From Liolophura sinensis (Eukaryota > Mollusca > Polyplacophora > Chitonida > Chitonidae), in contig NC_088295.1 in assembly GCF_032854445.1 (NCBI RefSeq), forward strand, positions 52,621,249-52,685,248: a stretch of 64,000 nt of DNA. Direction: 5' to 3'. Shown here piece after piece: positions 11,761 to 25,742 of the stretch (position 1 is the first letter of the stretch; the number at the start of each line of letters is the position of its first letter). The translations under genes were made by a program, and so were the position numbers. The notes under the pieces were generated by a model, which worked only from the letters and a program-made list of their open reading frames with translations, searched no databases and had not been told where the DNA came from.

Positions 11761-13448
11761 TGTGGGTCAGTGTTAAATTGTACTTTTTACAGCAGACTGT
11801 ATCTAGTACCTTGTGTTTTTATGTACAAATTGTGTGGTTTTTCTACACGTAGATAAAGACCTTGAGATTGTCTTCTACTTAGAAGTAAGACAATTGCTGG
11901 GTGAGTTAAATGGGCTTGGCCCAAAGATTTGACGTCTTCTGGACTACCGACGGGCACATAACTTATAGTCAAATGTTGAATATAGTAATGACCAGTCGCG
12001 ATGGTACATAGTACAGTGTAGCCGATTTCAATTAACAAAAAGACCAGGCAAAAATGCATAAGTGGAAAAACTGTTCCAGTGCTGCTAGTAAGAACCTGAT
12101 CCGACGTATTTTGTGAGGAGAAATCGAATGGTGCAAACCGCGCTGCTCTCCGACCAATACTTTTGGCTGTAGGGACAATTGAATGATCATTGATGTCAAA
12201 ATCACGTGCCTAACAACGGCTCTTGCTCCATGGAAACCAGGGAAATTTGCCATTTTTTCAACAGCTGCCGATGTCTGGCCCAATTCCGCATCGCTTGGCA
12301 CCTTAATGATGTGGGTCAGTGTTCAATTGTACTTTTTACAGCAGACTGTATCTAGTACCTTGTGCTTTTTATGTACAAATGGTGTGGTTTTTGTACACGT
12401 AGATAAAGACATTGAGATTGTCTTGGACTTAGAAGTAAGACAATTGCTGGGTGAGTTAAATGGCCTTGGCCCAAAGATTTGACCTCTTCTGGACTACCGA
12501 CGGGCACATAATTTATAGTCAAAAGTTGAATATAGTAATGACCAGTCGCGATTGTACATAGTACAGTGTAGCCGATTTCAATTAACAAAAAGAACAGGCA
12601 AAAATGCAAAAGTGGAAAAACTAGTACAATGCTGCTGGTAAGAGGCTAATCCGACGTATTTTGTGACGAGAAATTGAATGGTGCAAACCGCGTTGCTCTC
12701 CGACCAATACTTTTGGCTGTAGCGACAATTGAATGATAATGTATGTCAAAATTACGTGCATAGCAACGGCTCTTACTCCTTGGAAACCAGGGAAATTTAA
12801 CATTTTTTAAACAGCTGCCGGTGCCTGGCCCAATTCCGCATCTTTTGGCACCTTAATAATGTGGGTCAGTGTTCAATTGTACTTTTTACAGCAGACTGTA
12901 TCTAGTACCTTTTTTTATGTACAAATGGTGTGGTTTTTCTACACGTAGATAAAGACATTGACATTGTCTTGGACTTAGAAGTAAGACAATTGCTGGGTGA
13001 GTTAAATGGGCTTGACCCAAAGATTTGACCTCTTCTGGACTACCGATGGGCACATAATTTATAGTCAAAAGTTGAATATAGTAATGACCAGTCGCGATGG
13101 TACATAGTACAGTGTAGCCGATTTCAATTAACAAAAAGACCAGGCAAAAATGCAAAAGTGGATAAACTGTTCCAGTGCTGCTGGTAAGAGGCTAATCCGA
13201 CGTATTTTGTGACGAGAAATCGAATGGTGCAAACCGCGGTTGCTCTCCGACCAATATTTTTGGCTGTAGCGACAATTGAATGATCATTGATGTCAAAATC
13301 ACGTGCCTAGCAAGTGCTCTTACTCCATGTAAACCAGGGAAATTTGCCATTCTTTCAACAGCTGCCGATGCCTGGCCCAATTCCGCATCTTTTGGCACCT
13401 TAATAATGTGGGTCAGTGTTCAATTGTACTTTTTAAAGCAGACTGTAT

Positions 13449-13706
13449 CTAGCACCTTGTGTTTTTTATGTACAAATTGTATGGTTTTTCTGCACGTAGA
13501 TAAAGACATTGAGATTGTCTTGGACTTAGAAGTAAGACAATTGCTGGGTGAGTTAAATGGGTTTGGCCCAAAGATTTGACGTCTTCTGGACTACCGATGG
13601 GCACATAACTTTTAGTTAAAAGTTGAATATAATAATGTCCAGTCGCGATGGTACATAGTACAGTGTAGCCGATTTCAATTAACCAAAAGAACAGGCAAAA
13701 ATGCAA
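13449..13706 (-). CDS. Satellite open frame A (85 codons), representative, doubtful
   Basis: This frame starts inside the last nine codons of frame B (28-nt overlap, different frame) and runs 85 codons here, 82-93 in other monomers. The 93-codon form occurs where the T-rich stretch is 5 bp shorter, which shifts the frame to a later stop. The N-terminal 35 residues are strongly hydrophobic (MHFCLFFWLIEIGYTVLCTI and onward) and could be read as a membrane segment. The rest (SPEDVKSLGQTHLTHPAIVL) is not recognisable. The same caution applies as for frame B. Confidence 0.1.
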   Translation of the reverse strand: MHFCLFFWLIEIGYTVLCTIATGHYYIQLLTKSYVPIGSPEDVKSLGQTHLTHPAIVLLLSPRQSQCLYLRAEKPYNLYIKNTRC

Positions 13707-13948
13707 AAGTGGAAAAACTGTTCCAGTGCTGCTGGTAAGAGGCTAATCCGACGTATTTTGTGACGGGAAATCGAATGGTGCAAACCGCGTTGCTCTCCGA
13801 CCAATACTTTTGGCTGTAGCGACAATTGAATGATCATTGATGTCAAAATCACGTGCCTAGCAACGGCTCTTACTCCATGTAAACCAGGGAAATTTGCCAT
13901 TCTTTCAACAGCTGCCGATGCCTGGCCCAATTCCGCATCTTTTGGCAC
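13679..13948 (-). CDS. Satellite open frame B (89 codons), representative, doubtful
   Basis: Each intact monomer carries a minus-strand frame of 89 codons, starting MPKDAELGQASAAVER and ending near FHFCIFAWSFG or a close variant. This copy is typical. About two thirds of monomers keep the full length. In the others it is shortened or frame-shifted, for example 13192..13398, 14221..14493 and 14769..15044. It matches no protein family I know. Replacement changes are frequent between copies, and the plus strand of the same DNA is also open, so the openness may simply follow from a stop-free ancestral monomer kept alike by homogenisation. I list it as a possible transcript feature and not as an established gene. 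Confidence 0.1.
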   Translation of the reverse strand: MPKDAELGQASAAVERMANFPGLHGVRAVARHVILTSMIIQLSLQPKVLVGEQRGLHHSISRHKIRRISLLPAALEQFFHFCIFACSFG

Positions 13949-15398
13949 CTTAATAATGTGGGTCAGTGTTCAATTGTACTTTTTAAAGCAGACTGTATCT
14001 AGTACCTTTTTTTATGTACAAATGGTGTGGTTTTTCCACACGTAAATAAAGACATTGACATTGTCTTCTACTTAGAAGAAAGACAATTGCTGGGTGAGTT
14101 AAATGGGCTTGGCCCAAAGATTTGACCTCTTTTGGACTACCGATGGGCACATAATTTATAGTCAAAAGTTGAATATAGTAATGACCAGTCGCGATGGTAC
14201 ATAGTACAGTGTAGCCGATTTCAATTAACAAAAAGACCAGTCAAAAATGCAAAATTGGAAAAACTGTTCCAGTGCTGCTTGTAAGAGGCTAATCCGACGA
14301 TTTTGTGACGAGAAATCGAATGGAGCAAATTGCGTTGCTCTCCTACCAATACTTTTGGCTGTAGGGACAATTGAATGATCATTGATGTCAAAATCACGTG
14401 CCTAGCAAGGGCTCTTACTCCATGGAAACCAGGGAAATTTGCCATTTTTTCAACAGCTGCCGAAGTCTGGCCCAATTCCTCATCTTTTGGCACCTTAATG
14501 ATGTGGGTCAGTGTTCAATTGTACTTTTTACAGCAGACTGTATCTAGCACCTTGTGCTTTTTATGTACAAATGGTGTGGTTTTTCTACACGTAAATAAAG
14601 ACATTGACATTGTCTTGGACTTAGAAGTAAGACAATTGCTGGGTGAGTTAATTGGGCTTGGCCCAAAGATTTGACCTCTTCTGGACTACCGATGGGCACA
14701 TAACTTTTAGTCAAAGTTGAATAAAGTAATGACCAGTCGCGATTGTACATAGTACAGTGTAGCCGATTTCAATTAACAAAAAGAGCGGGCAAAAATGCAA
14801 AAGTGGAAAAACTGTTCCAGTGCTGCTGGTAAAAAGCTAATCCGACGTATTTTGTGACGAGAAATCGAATGGTGCAAACCGCGGTTGCTCTCCGACCAAA
14901 TACATTTGGCTGTAGCGACAATTGAATGATCATTGATGTCGAAATCACGTGCCTAGCAACGGATCTTTCTCCATGGAAACCAGAGAAATTTGATATTCTT
15001 TTAACAGCTGCCGATGTCTGGCCCAATTCCGCATCTTTTGGCACCTTAATGATGTGGGTTAGTGTTCAGTTGTACTTTTTACAGCAGACTGTATCTAGCA
15101 CCTTGTGCTTTTTATGTACAAATTGTGTGGTTTTTCTACACGTAGATAAAGACATTGAGATTGTCTTGGACTTAGAAGTAAGACATTTGCTGGGTGAGTT
15201 AAATGGGCTTGGCCCAAAGATTTGACGTCTTCTGGACTACCGATGGGCACATAACTTTTAGTCAAAAGTTGAATATAGTAATGACCACTCGCGATGGTAC
15301 ATAGTACAGTGTAGCCGATTTCAATTAACCAAAAGACCAGGCAAAAATGCAAAAGTGGAAAAACTGTTCCAGTGCTGCTGGTAAGAGGCTAATCCGAC

Positions 15399-18300
15399 GT
15401 ATTTTGTGACGAAAAATCGAATGGTGCAAACCGCGTTGCTCTCCGACCAATACTTTTGGCTGTAGCGACAAATGAATGATCATTGATGTCAAAATCACGT
15501 GCCCAGCAACGGCTCTTTCTCCATGTAAACCAGGGAAATTTGCCATTCTTTCAACAGCTGCCGATGCCTGGCCCAATTCCGCATCTTTTGGCACCTTAAT
15601 TATGTGGGTCAGTGTTCAATTGTACTTTTTACAGCAGACTGTATCTAGTACCTTTTTTATGTACAAATGGTGTGGTTTTTCTACACGTAAATAAAGACTT
15701 TGACATTGTCTTCTACTTAGAAGTAAAACAATTGCTGGGTGAGTTAAATGGGTTTGGCCCAAAGATTTGACCTCTTCTGGACTACGGATGGGCAGATAAC
15801 TTATAGTTAAAATTTGAATATAGTAATGACCAGTCGCGATGGTACATAGTACAGTGTAGCCGATTTCAATTAACAAAAAGACCAGGCAAAAATGCAAAAG
15901 TGGATAAACTGTTCCAGTGCTGCTGGTAAGAAGCTAATCCGACGTATTTTGTGACGAGAAATCGAATGGTGCAAACCGCGTTGCTCTCCGACCAATACTT
16001 TTGCCTGTAGCGACAATTGAATGATCATTGATGTCAAAATCACGTGCCTAGCAACGGCTCTTGCTCCATGGAAACCAGGGAAATTTGCCATTCTTTCAAC
16101 AGCTGCCGATGCCTGGCCCAATTCCGCATCTTTTGGCACCTTATTGATGTCGGTCAGTGTTCAATTCTACTTTTTACAGCAGACTGTATCTAATACCTTT
16201 TTTATGTATAAATGGTGTGGTTTTTCTACACGTAGATAAAGACATTGAGATTGTCTTGGACTTAGAAGTAAGACAATTGCTGGGTGAGTTAAATGGGCTT
16301 GGCCCAAAGATTTGACGTCTTCTGGACTACCGAAGGGCACATAACTTATAGTCAAAAGTTGAATATAGTAATGACCAGTCGCGATGGTACATAGTACAGT
16401 GTAGCCCATTTCAATTAACAAAAAGACCAGGCAAAAATGCAAAAGTGGAAAAACTAGTACAATGCTGGTGGTAAGAGGCTAATCCGACGTATTTTGTGAC
16501 GAGAAATCGAATGGTGCAAACCGCGTTGCTCTCCGACCAATACTTTTGGCTGTAGCGACAATTGAATGATCATTGATGTCAAAATTACGTGCATAGCAAC
16601 GGCTCTTACTCCATGGAAACCAGGGAAATTTAACATTTTTTTAAACAGCTGCCGGTGCCTGGCCCAATTCCGCATCTTTTGGCACCTTAATAATGTGGGT
16701 CAGTGTTCAATTGTACTTTTTACAGCAGACTGTATCTAGTACCTTTTTTTATGTACAAATGGTGTGGTTTTTCTACACGTAAATAAAGACATTGACATTG
16801 TCTTGGACTTAGAAGTAAGACAATTGCTGGGTGAGTTAAATGGGCTTGACCCAAAGATTTGACCTCTTCTGGACTACCGATGGGCACATAATTTATAGTC
16901 AAAAGTTGAATATAGTAATGACCAGTCGCGATTGTACATAGTTAATGTAGCCGATTTCAATTAGAAAAAATACCAGGCAAAAATCCAAAAGTGGAAAAAC
17001 TGTTCCAATGCTGCTGGTAAGAGGCTAATCCGACGTATTTTGTGACGAGAAATCGAATGGTGCAAACCGCGTTGCTCTCCGACCAATACTTTTGGCTGTA
17101 GCGACAATTGAATGATCATTGATGTCAAAATCACGTGCCTAGCAACGGCTCTTACTCCATGTAAACCAGGGAAATTTGCCATTCTTTCAACAGCTGCCGA
17201 TGCCTGGCCCAATTCCGCATCTTTTGGCACCTTAATAATGTGGGTCAGTGTTCAATTGTACTTTTTAAAGCAGACTGTATCTAGTACCTTTTTTTATGTA
17301 CAAATGGTGTGGTTTTTCCACACGTAAATAAAGACATAGACATTGTCTTCTACTTAGAAGAAAGACAATTGCTGGGTGAGTTAAATGGGCTTGGCCCAAA
17401 GATTTGACCTCTTTTGGACTACCGATGGGCACATAATTTTTAGTCAAAAGTTGAATATAGTAATGACCAGTCGCGATGGTACATAGTACAGTGTAGCCGA
17501 TTTCAATTAACAAAAAGACCAGTCAAAAATGCAAAATTGGAAAAACTGTTCCAGTGCTGCTTGTAAGAGGCTAATCCGACGTATTTTGTGACGAGAAATC
17601 GAATGGAGCAAACTGCGTTGCTCTCCTACCAATACTTTTGGCTGTAGGGACAATTGAATGATCATTGATGTCAAAATCACGTGCCTAGCAAGGGCTCTTA
17701 CTCCATGGAAACCAGGGAAATTTGCCATTTTTTCAACAGCTGCCGAAGTCTGGCCCAATTCCTCATCTTTTGGCACCTTAATGATGTGGGTCAGTGTTCA
17801 ATTGTACTTTTTACAGCAGACTGTATCTAGCACCTTGTGCTTTTTATGTACAAATGGTGTGGTTTTTCTACACGTAAATAAAGACATTGACATTGTCTTG
17901 GACTTAGAAGTAAGACAATTGCTGGGTGAGTTAATTGGGCTTGGCCCAAAGATTTGACCTCTTCTGGACTACCGATGGGCACATAACTTTTAGTCAAAAG
18001 TTGAATATAGTAATGACCAGTCGCGATTGTACATAGTACAGTGTAGCCGATTTCAATTAACAAAAAGACCAGGCAAAAATGCAAAATTGGAAAAACTGTT
18101 CTAGTGCTGCTGGTAAGAAACTAATCCGACATATTTTGTGACGAGAAATCGAATGGTGCAAACCGCGTTGCTCCCCGACCAATACTTTTGGCTGTAGCGA
18201 CAATTGAATGATCATTTATGTCAAAATTACGTGCCTAGCAACGGCTCTTACTCCATGGAAACCAGGGAAATTTGCCATTTTTTAAACAGCTTCCGGTGCC

Positions 18301-18680
18301 TGGCCCAATTCCGCATCTTTTGGCACCTTAATGATGTGGGTCAGTGTTCAATTGTACTTTTTACAGCAGACTGTATCTAGTCCCTTGTGTTTTTTATGTA
18401 CAAATGGTGTGGTTTTTCTACACGTAGATAAAGACATTGAGATTGTCTTCGACTTAGAAGTAAGACAATTGCTGGGTGAGTTAAATGGGCATGGTCTAAA
18501 GATTTGACGTCTTCTGGACTACCGATGGGCACAGAACTTTTAGTCAAAAGTTAAATATAGTAATGACCAGTCGCGATGGTACATAGTACAGTGTAGCCCA
18601 TTTCAATTAACAAAAAGACCAGGCAAAAATGCAAAAGTGGAAAAACTGTTATAATGCTGCTGGTAAGATGCCACTCCGAC
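15399..18680. repeat. Six-monomer higher-order repeat, copy A (3,282 bp)
   Basis: A 3,282-bp unit of six monomers is followed directly by a near-identical second copy. The copies can be followed from the variant TTTTGTGACGAAAAATCG (15402 and 18684) through the mutated ATCCAAAAGTGG, the joint CATAGTTAATGTAGCC and the diverged monomer with GCATGGTCTAAAG. The copies differ at only a handful of sites that I can see, for example GCTGGTGG in A against GCTGCTGG in B near 16470/19750. This points to very recent duplication of the whole block. Confidence 0.92.
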
Positions 18681-21600
18681 GTATTTTGTGACGAAAAATC
18701 GAATGGTGCAAACCGCGTTGCTCTCCGACCAATACTTTTGGCTGTAGCGACAAATGAATGATCATTGATGTCAAAATCACGTGCCCAGCAACGGCTCTTT
18801 CTCCATGTAAACCAGGGAAATTTGCCATTCTTTCAACAGCTGCCGATGCCTGGCCCAATTCCGCATCTTTTGGCACCTTAATTATGTGGGTCAGTGTTCA
18901 ATTGTACTTTTTACAGCAGACTGTATCTAGTACCTTTTTTATGTACAAATGGTGTGGTTTTTCTACACGTAAATAAAGACTTTGACATTGTCTTCTACTT
19001 AGAAGTAAAACAATTGCTGGGTGAGTTAAATGGGTTTGGCCCAAAGATTTGACCTCTTCTGGACTACGGATGGGCAGATAACTTATAGTTAAAATTTGAA
19101 TATAGTAATGACCAGTCGCGATGGTACATAGTACAGTGTAGCCGATTTCAATTAACAAAAAGACCAGGCAAAAATGCAAAAGTGGATAAACTGTTCCAGT
19201 GCTGCTGGTAAGAAGCTAATCCGACGTATTTTGTGACGAGAAATCGAATGGTGCAAACCGCGTTGCTCTCCGACCAATACTTTTGCCTGTAGCGACAATT
19301 GAATGATCATTGATGTCAAAATCACGTGCCTAGCAACGGCTCTTGCTCCATGGAAACCAGGGAAATTTGCCATTCTTTCAACAGCTGCCGATGCCTGGCC
19401 CAATTCCGCATCTTTTGGCACCTTATTGATGTCGGTCAGTGTTCAATTCTACTTTTTACAGCAGACTGTATCTAATACCTTTTTTATGTATAAATGGTGT
19501 GGTTTTTCTACACGTAGATAAAGACATTGAGATTGTCTTGGACTTAGAAGTAAGACAATTGCTGGGTGAGTTAAATGGGCTTGGCCCAAAGATTTGACGT
19601 CTTCTGGACTACCGAAGGGCACATAACTTATAGTCAAAAGTTGAATATAGTAATGACCAGTCGCGATGGTACATAGTACAGTGTAGCCCATTTCAATTAA
19701 CAAAAAGACCAGGCAAAAATGCAAAAGTGGAAAAACTAGTACAATGCTGCTGGTAAGAGGCTAATCCGACGTATTTTGTGACGAGAAATCGAATGGTGCA
19801 AACCGCGTTGCTCTCCGACCAATACTTTTGGCTGTAGCGACAATTGAATGATCATTGATGTCCAAATCACGTGCATAGCAACGGCTCTTACTCCATGGAA
19901 ACCAGGGAAATTTAACATTTTTTAAACAGCTGCCGGTGCCTGGCCCAATTCCGCATCTTTTGGCACCTTAATAATGTGGGTCAGTGTTCAATTGTACTTT
20001 TTACAGCAGACTGTATCTAGTACCTTTTTTTATGTACAAATGGTGTGGTTTTTCTACACGTAAATAAAGACATTGACATTGTCTTGGACTTAGAAGTAAG
20101 ACAATTGCTGGGTGAGTTAAATGGGCTTGACCCAAAGATTTGACCTCTTCTGGACTACCGATGGGCACATAATTTATAGTCAAAAGTTGAATATAGTAAT
20201 GACCAGTCGCGATTGTACATAGTTAATGTAGCCGATTTCAATTAGAAAAAATACCAGGCAAAAATCCAAAAGTGGAAAAACTGTTCCAATGCTGCTGGTA
20301 AGAGGCTAATCCGACGTATTTTGTGACGAGAAATCGAATGGTGCAAACCGCGTTGCTCTCCGACCAATACTTTTGGCTGTAGCGACAATTGAATGATCAT
20401 TGATGTCAAAATCACGTGCCTAGCAACGGCTCTTACTCCATGTAAACCAGGGAAATTTGCCATTCTTTCAACAGCTGCCGATGCCTGGCCCAATTCCGCA
20501 TCTTTTGGCACCTTAATAATGTGGGTCAGTGTTCAATTGTACTTTTTAAAGCAGACTGTATCTAGTACCTTTTTTTATGTACAAATGGTGTGGTTTTTCC
20601 ACACGTAAATAAAGACATAGACATTGTCTTCTACTTAGAAGAAAGACAATTGCTGGGTGAGTTAAATGGGCTTGGCCCAAAGATTTGACCTCTTTTGGAC
20701 TACCGATGGGCACATAATTTTTAGTCAAAAGTTGAATATAGTAATGACCAGTCGCGATGGTACATAGTACAGTGTAGCCGATTTCAATTAACAAAAAGAC
20801 CAGTCAAAAATGCAAAATTGGAAAAACTGTTCCAGTGCTGCTTGTAAGAGGCTAATCCGACGTATTTTGTGACGAGAAATCGAATGGAGCAAACTGCGTT
20901 GCTCTCCTACCAATACTTTTGGCTGTAGGGACAATTGAATGATCATTGATGTCAAAATCACGTGCCTAGCAAGGGCTCTTACTCCATGGAAACCAGGGAA
21001 ATTTGCCATTTTTTCAACAGCTGCCGAAGTCTTGCCCAATTCCTCATCTTTTGGCACCTTAATGATGTGGGTCAGTGTTCAATTGTACTTTTTACAGCAG
21101 ACTGTATCTAGCACCTTGTGCTTTTTATGTACAAATGGTGTGGTTTTTCTACACGTAAATAAAGACATTGACATTGTCTTGGACTTAGAAGTAAGACAAT
21201 TGCTGGGTGAGTTAATTGGGCTTGGCCCAAAGATTTGACCTCTTCTGGACTACCGATGGGCACATAACTTTTAGTCAAAAGTTGAATATAGTAATGACCA
21301 GTCGCGATTGTACATAGTACAGTGTAGCCGATTTCAATTAACAAAAAGACCAGGCAAAAATGCAAAATTGGAAAAACTGTTCTAGTGCTGCTGGTAAGAA
21401 ACTAATCCGACATATTTTGTGACGAGAAATCGAATGGTGCAAACCGGGTTGCTCCCCGACCAATACTTTTGGCTGTAGCGACAATTGAATGATCATTTAT
21501 GTCAAAATTACGTGCCTAGCAACGGCTCTTACTCCATGGAAACCAGGGAAATTTGCCATTTTTTAAACAGCTTCCGGTGCCTGGCCCAATTCCGCATCTT

Positions 21601-21961
21601 TTGGCACCTTAATGATGTGGGTCAGTGTTCAATTGTACTTTTTACAGCAGACTGTATCTAGTCCCTTGTGTTTTTTATGTACAAATGGTGTGGTTTTTCT
21701 ACACGTAGATAAAGACATTGAGATTGTCTTCGACTTAGAAGTAAGACAATTGCTGGGTGAGTTAAATGGGCATGGTCTAAAGATTTGACGTCTTCTGGAC
21801 TACCGATGGGCACAGAACTTTTAGTCAAAAGTTAAATATAGTAATGACCAGTCGCGATGGTACATAGTACAGTGTAGCCCATTTCAATTAACAAAAAGAC
21901 CAGGCAAAAATGCAAAAGTGGAAAAACTGTTATAATGCTGCTGGTAAGATGCCACTCCGAC
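18681..21961. repeat. Six-monomer higher-order repeat, copy B (3,281 bp)
   Basis: Direct continuation of copy A with the same order of six monomer variants. Private differences include TGATGTCCAAATCACG near 19860, where A has TGATGTCAAAATTACG, and TCTTGCCCAATTCC near 21031, where A has TCTGGCCCAATTCC. Confidence 0.92.
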
Positions 21962-22530
21962 GTATTTTGTGACGAAAAATCGAATGGTGCAAACCGCGTT
22001 GCTCTCCGACCAATACTTTTGGCTGTAGCGACAAATGAATGATCATTGATGTCAAAATCACGTGCCCAGCAACGGCTCTTTCTCCATGTAAACCAGGGAA
22101 ATTTGCCATTCTTTCAACAGCTGCCGATGCCTGGCCCAATTCCGCATCTTTTGGCACCTTAATTATGTGGGTCAGTGTTCAATTGTACTTTTTACAGCAG
22201 ACTGTATCTAGTACCTTTTTTATGTACAAATGGTGTGGTTTTTCTACACGTAAATAAAGACTTTGACATTGTCTTCTACTTAGAAGTAAAACAATTGCTG
22301 GGTGAGTTAAATGGGTTTGGCCCAAAGATTTGACCTCTTCTGGACTACGGATGGGCAGATAACTTATAGTTAAAATTTGAATATAGTAATGACCAGTCGC
22401 GATGGTACATAGTACAGTGTAGCCGATTTCAATTAACAAAAAGACCAGGCAAAAATGCAAAAGTGGATAAACTGTTCCAGTGCTGCTGGTAAGAAGCTAA
22501 TCCGACGTATTTTGTGACGAGAAATCGAAT
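21962..22530. repeat. Start of a third six-monomer copy, then divergence
   Basis: The first monomer or so continues the A/B sequence exactly, including GACGAAAAATCG and TTTGACATTGTCTTC. At about 22530 (AATGGAGC against AATGGTGC) the array switches to other variants, which are also found near 25.3 and 31.3 kb. The next two monomers still keep the 3,281-bp register, so copy C was probably overwritten in part by exchange with another array segment (inference). Confidence 0.75.
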
Positions 22531-25500
22531 GGAGCAAACCGCGTTGCTCTCCGACCAATACTTTTTGCTGTAGCGACAATTGAATGATCATTGATGTCAA
22601 AATCACGTGCACAGCAACGGCTCTTGCTCCATGGAAACCAGGGAAATTTGCCATTTTTTCAACAGCTGCCGATGCCTGGCCCAATTCCGCATCTTTTGGC
22701 ACCTTATTGATATGGGTCAGTGTTCAATTCTACTTTTTACAGCAGACTGTATCTAATACCTTTTTTATGTATAAATGGTGTGGTTTTTCTACACGTAGAT
22801 AAAGACATTGAGATTGTCTTGGACTTACAAGTAAGACAATTGCTGGGTGAGTTAAATGGGCTTGGCCCAAAGATTTGACGTCTTCTGGACTACCGAAGGG
22901 CACATAACTTATAGTCAAAAGTTAAATATAGTAATGACCAGTCGCGATGGTACATAGTACAGTGTAGCCGATTTCAATTAACAAAAAGACCAGGCAAAAA
23001 TGCAAAAGTGGAAAAACTAGTACAATACTGCTGGTAAGAGGCTAATCCGACGTATTTTGTGACGAGAAATCGAATGGTGCAAACCGCGTTGCTCTCCGAC
23101 CATACTTTTGGCTGTAGCGACAATTGAATGATCATTGATGTCAAAATTACGTGCATAGCAACGGCTCTTACTCCATGGAAACCAGGGAAATTTAACATTT
23201 TTTAAACAGCTGCCGGTGCCCGGCCCAATTCCGCATCTTTTGGCACCTTAATAATGTGGGTCAGTGTTTAATTGTACTTTTTACAGCAGACTGTATCTAG
23301 TACCTTTTTTTATGTACAAATGGTGTGGTTTTTCTACACGTAAATAAAGACATTGACATTGTCTTGGACTTAGAAGTAAGACAATTGCTGGGTGAGTTAA
23401 ATGGGCTTGACCCAAAGATTTGACCTCTTCTGGACTACCGATGGGCACATAATTTATAGTCAAAAGTTGAATATAGTAATGACCAGTCGCGATGGTACAT
23501 AGTACAGTGTAGCCGATTTCAATTAACAAAAAGACCAGGCAAAAATGCAAAAGTGGATAAACTGTTCCAGTGCTGCTGGTAAGAGACTAATCCGACGTAT
23601 TTTGTGACGAGAAATCGAATGGTGCAAACCGCGTTGCTCTCCGACCAATATTTTTGGCTGTAGCGACAATTGAATGATCATTGATGTCAAAATCACGTGC
23701 CTAGCAGCGGCTCTTACTCCATGTAAACCAGGGAAATTTGCCATTCTTTCAACAGCTGCCGATGCCTGGCCCAATTCCGCATCTTTTGGCACCTTAATAA
23801 TGTGGGTCAGTGTTCAATTGTACTTTTTAAAGCAGACTGTATCTAGCACCTTGTGTTTTTTATGTACAAATTGTATGGTTTTTCTACACGTAGATAAAGA
23901 CATTGAAATTGTCTTGGACTTAGAAGTAAGACAATTGCTGGGTGAGTTAAATGGGTTTGGCCCAAAGATTGGACGTCTTCTGGGCTACCGATGGGCACAT
24001 AACTTTTAGTTAAAAGTTGAATATAATAATGTCCAGTCGCGATGGTACATAGTACAGTGTAGCCGATTTCAATTAACCAAAAGAACAGGCAAAAATGCAA
24101 AAGTGGAAAAACTGTTCCAGTGCTGCTGCTAAGAAGCTAATCCGACGTATTTTGTGACGAGAAATCGAATGGAGCAAACCGCGTTGCTCTCCGACCAATA
24201 CTTTTGGCTGTAGCGACAATTGAATGATCATTTATGTCAAAATCACGTGCCTAGCAACGGCTCTTACTCCATGTAAACCAGGGAAATTTGCCATTCTTTC
24301 AACAGCTGCCGATGCCTGGCCCAATTCCGCATCTTTTGGCACCTTAATAATGTGGGTCAGTGTTCAATTGTACTTTTTAAAGCAGACTGTATCTAGTACC
24401 TTTTTTTATGTACAAATGGTGTGGTTTTTCCACACGTAAATAAAGACATTGACATTGTCTTCTACTTAGAAGAAAGACAATTGCTGGGTGAGTTAAATGG
24501 GTTTGGCCCAAAGATTTGACCTCTTTTGGACTACCGATGGGCACATAATTTATAGTCAAAAGTTGAATATAGTAATGACCAGTCGCGATGGTACATAGTA
24601 CAGTGTAGCCGATTTCAATTAACAAAAAGACCATTCAAAAATGCAAAATTGGAAAAACTGTTCCAGTGCTGCTTGTAAGAGGCTAATCCGACGTATTTTG
24701 TGACGAGAAATCGAATGGAGCAAACTGCGTTGCTCTCCTACCAATACTTTTGGCTGTAGGGACAATTGAATGATCATTGATGTCAAAATCACGTGCCTAG
24801 CAAGGGCTCTTACTCCATGGAAACCAGGGAAATTTGCCATTTTTTCAACAGCTGCCGAAGTCTGGCCCAATTCCTCATCTTTTGGCACCTTAATGATGTA
24901 GGTCAGTGTTCAATTGTACTTTTTACAGCAGACTGTATCTAGCACCTTGTGCTTTTTATGTACAAATGGTGTGGTTTTTCTACACGTAAATAAAGACATT
25001 GACATTGTCTTGGACTTAGAAGTAAGACAATTGCTGGGTGAGTTAATTGGGCTTGGCCCAAAGATTTGACCTCTTCTGGACTACCGATGGGCACATAACT
25101 TTTAGTCAAAAGTTGAATATAGTAATGACCAGTCGCGATGGTACATAGTACAGTGTAGCCGATTTCAATTAACAAAAAGAGCGGGCAAAAATGCAAAAGT
25201 GGAAAAACTGTTCCAGTGCTGCTGGTAAGAAGCTAATCCGACGTATTTTGTGACGAGAAATCGAATGGTGCAAACCGCGGTTGCTCTCCGACCAATACTT
25301 TTGGCTGTAGCGACAATTGAATGATCATTGATGTCAAAATCACGTGCACAGCAACGGCTCTTGCTCCATGGAAACCAGGGAAATTTGCCATTTTTTCAAC
25401 AGCTGCCGATGCCTGGCCCAATTCCGCATCTTTTGGCACCTTATTGATGTGGGTCAGTGTTCAATTCTACTTTTTACAGCAGACTGTATCTAATACCTTT

Positions 25501-25742
25501 TTTATGTATAAATGGTGTGGTTTTTCTACACGTAGATAAAGACATTGAGATTGTCTTGGACTTACAAGTAAGACAATTGCTGGGTGAGTTAAATGGGCTT
25601 GGCCCAAAGATTTGACGTCTTCTGGACTACCGAAGGGCACATAACTTATAGTCAAAAGTTGAATATAGTAATGACCAGTCGCGATGGTACATAGTACAGT
25701 GTAGCCCATTTCAATTAACAAAAAGACCAGGCAAAAATGCAA

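Larger units (their letters stand above)
12610..15400. repeat. Array segment re-used 13,133 bp downstream, copy 1
   Basis: Five monomers here recur in the same order at about 25743..28535, with landmarks keeping a 13,133-bp offset (12621/25754, 13192/26325, 13449/26582, 15095/28228). The marker CCGCGGTTGCTCTCC, with one inserted G, appears in both. The spacing is about 24 monomers, or four six-monomer units. Confidence 0.8.
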
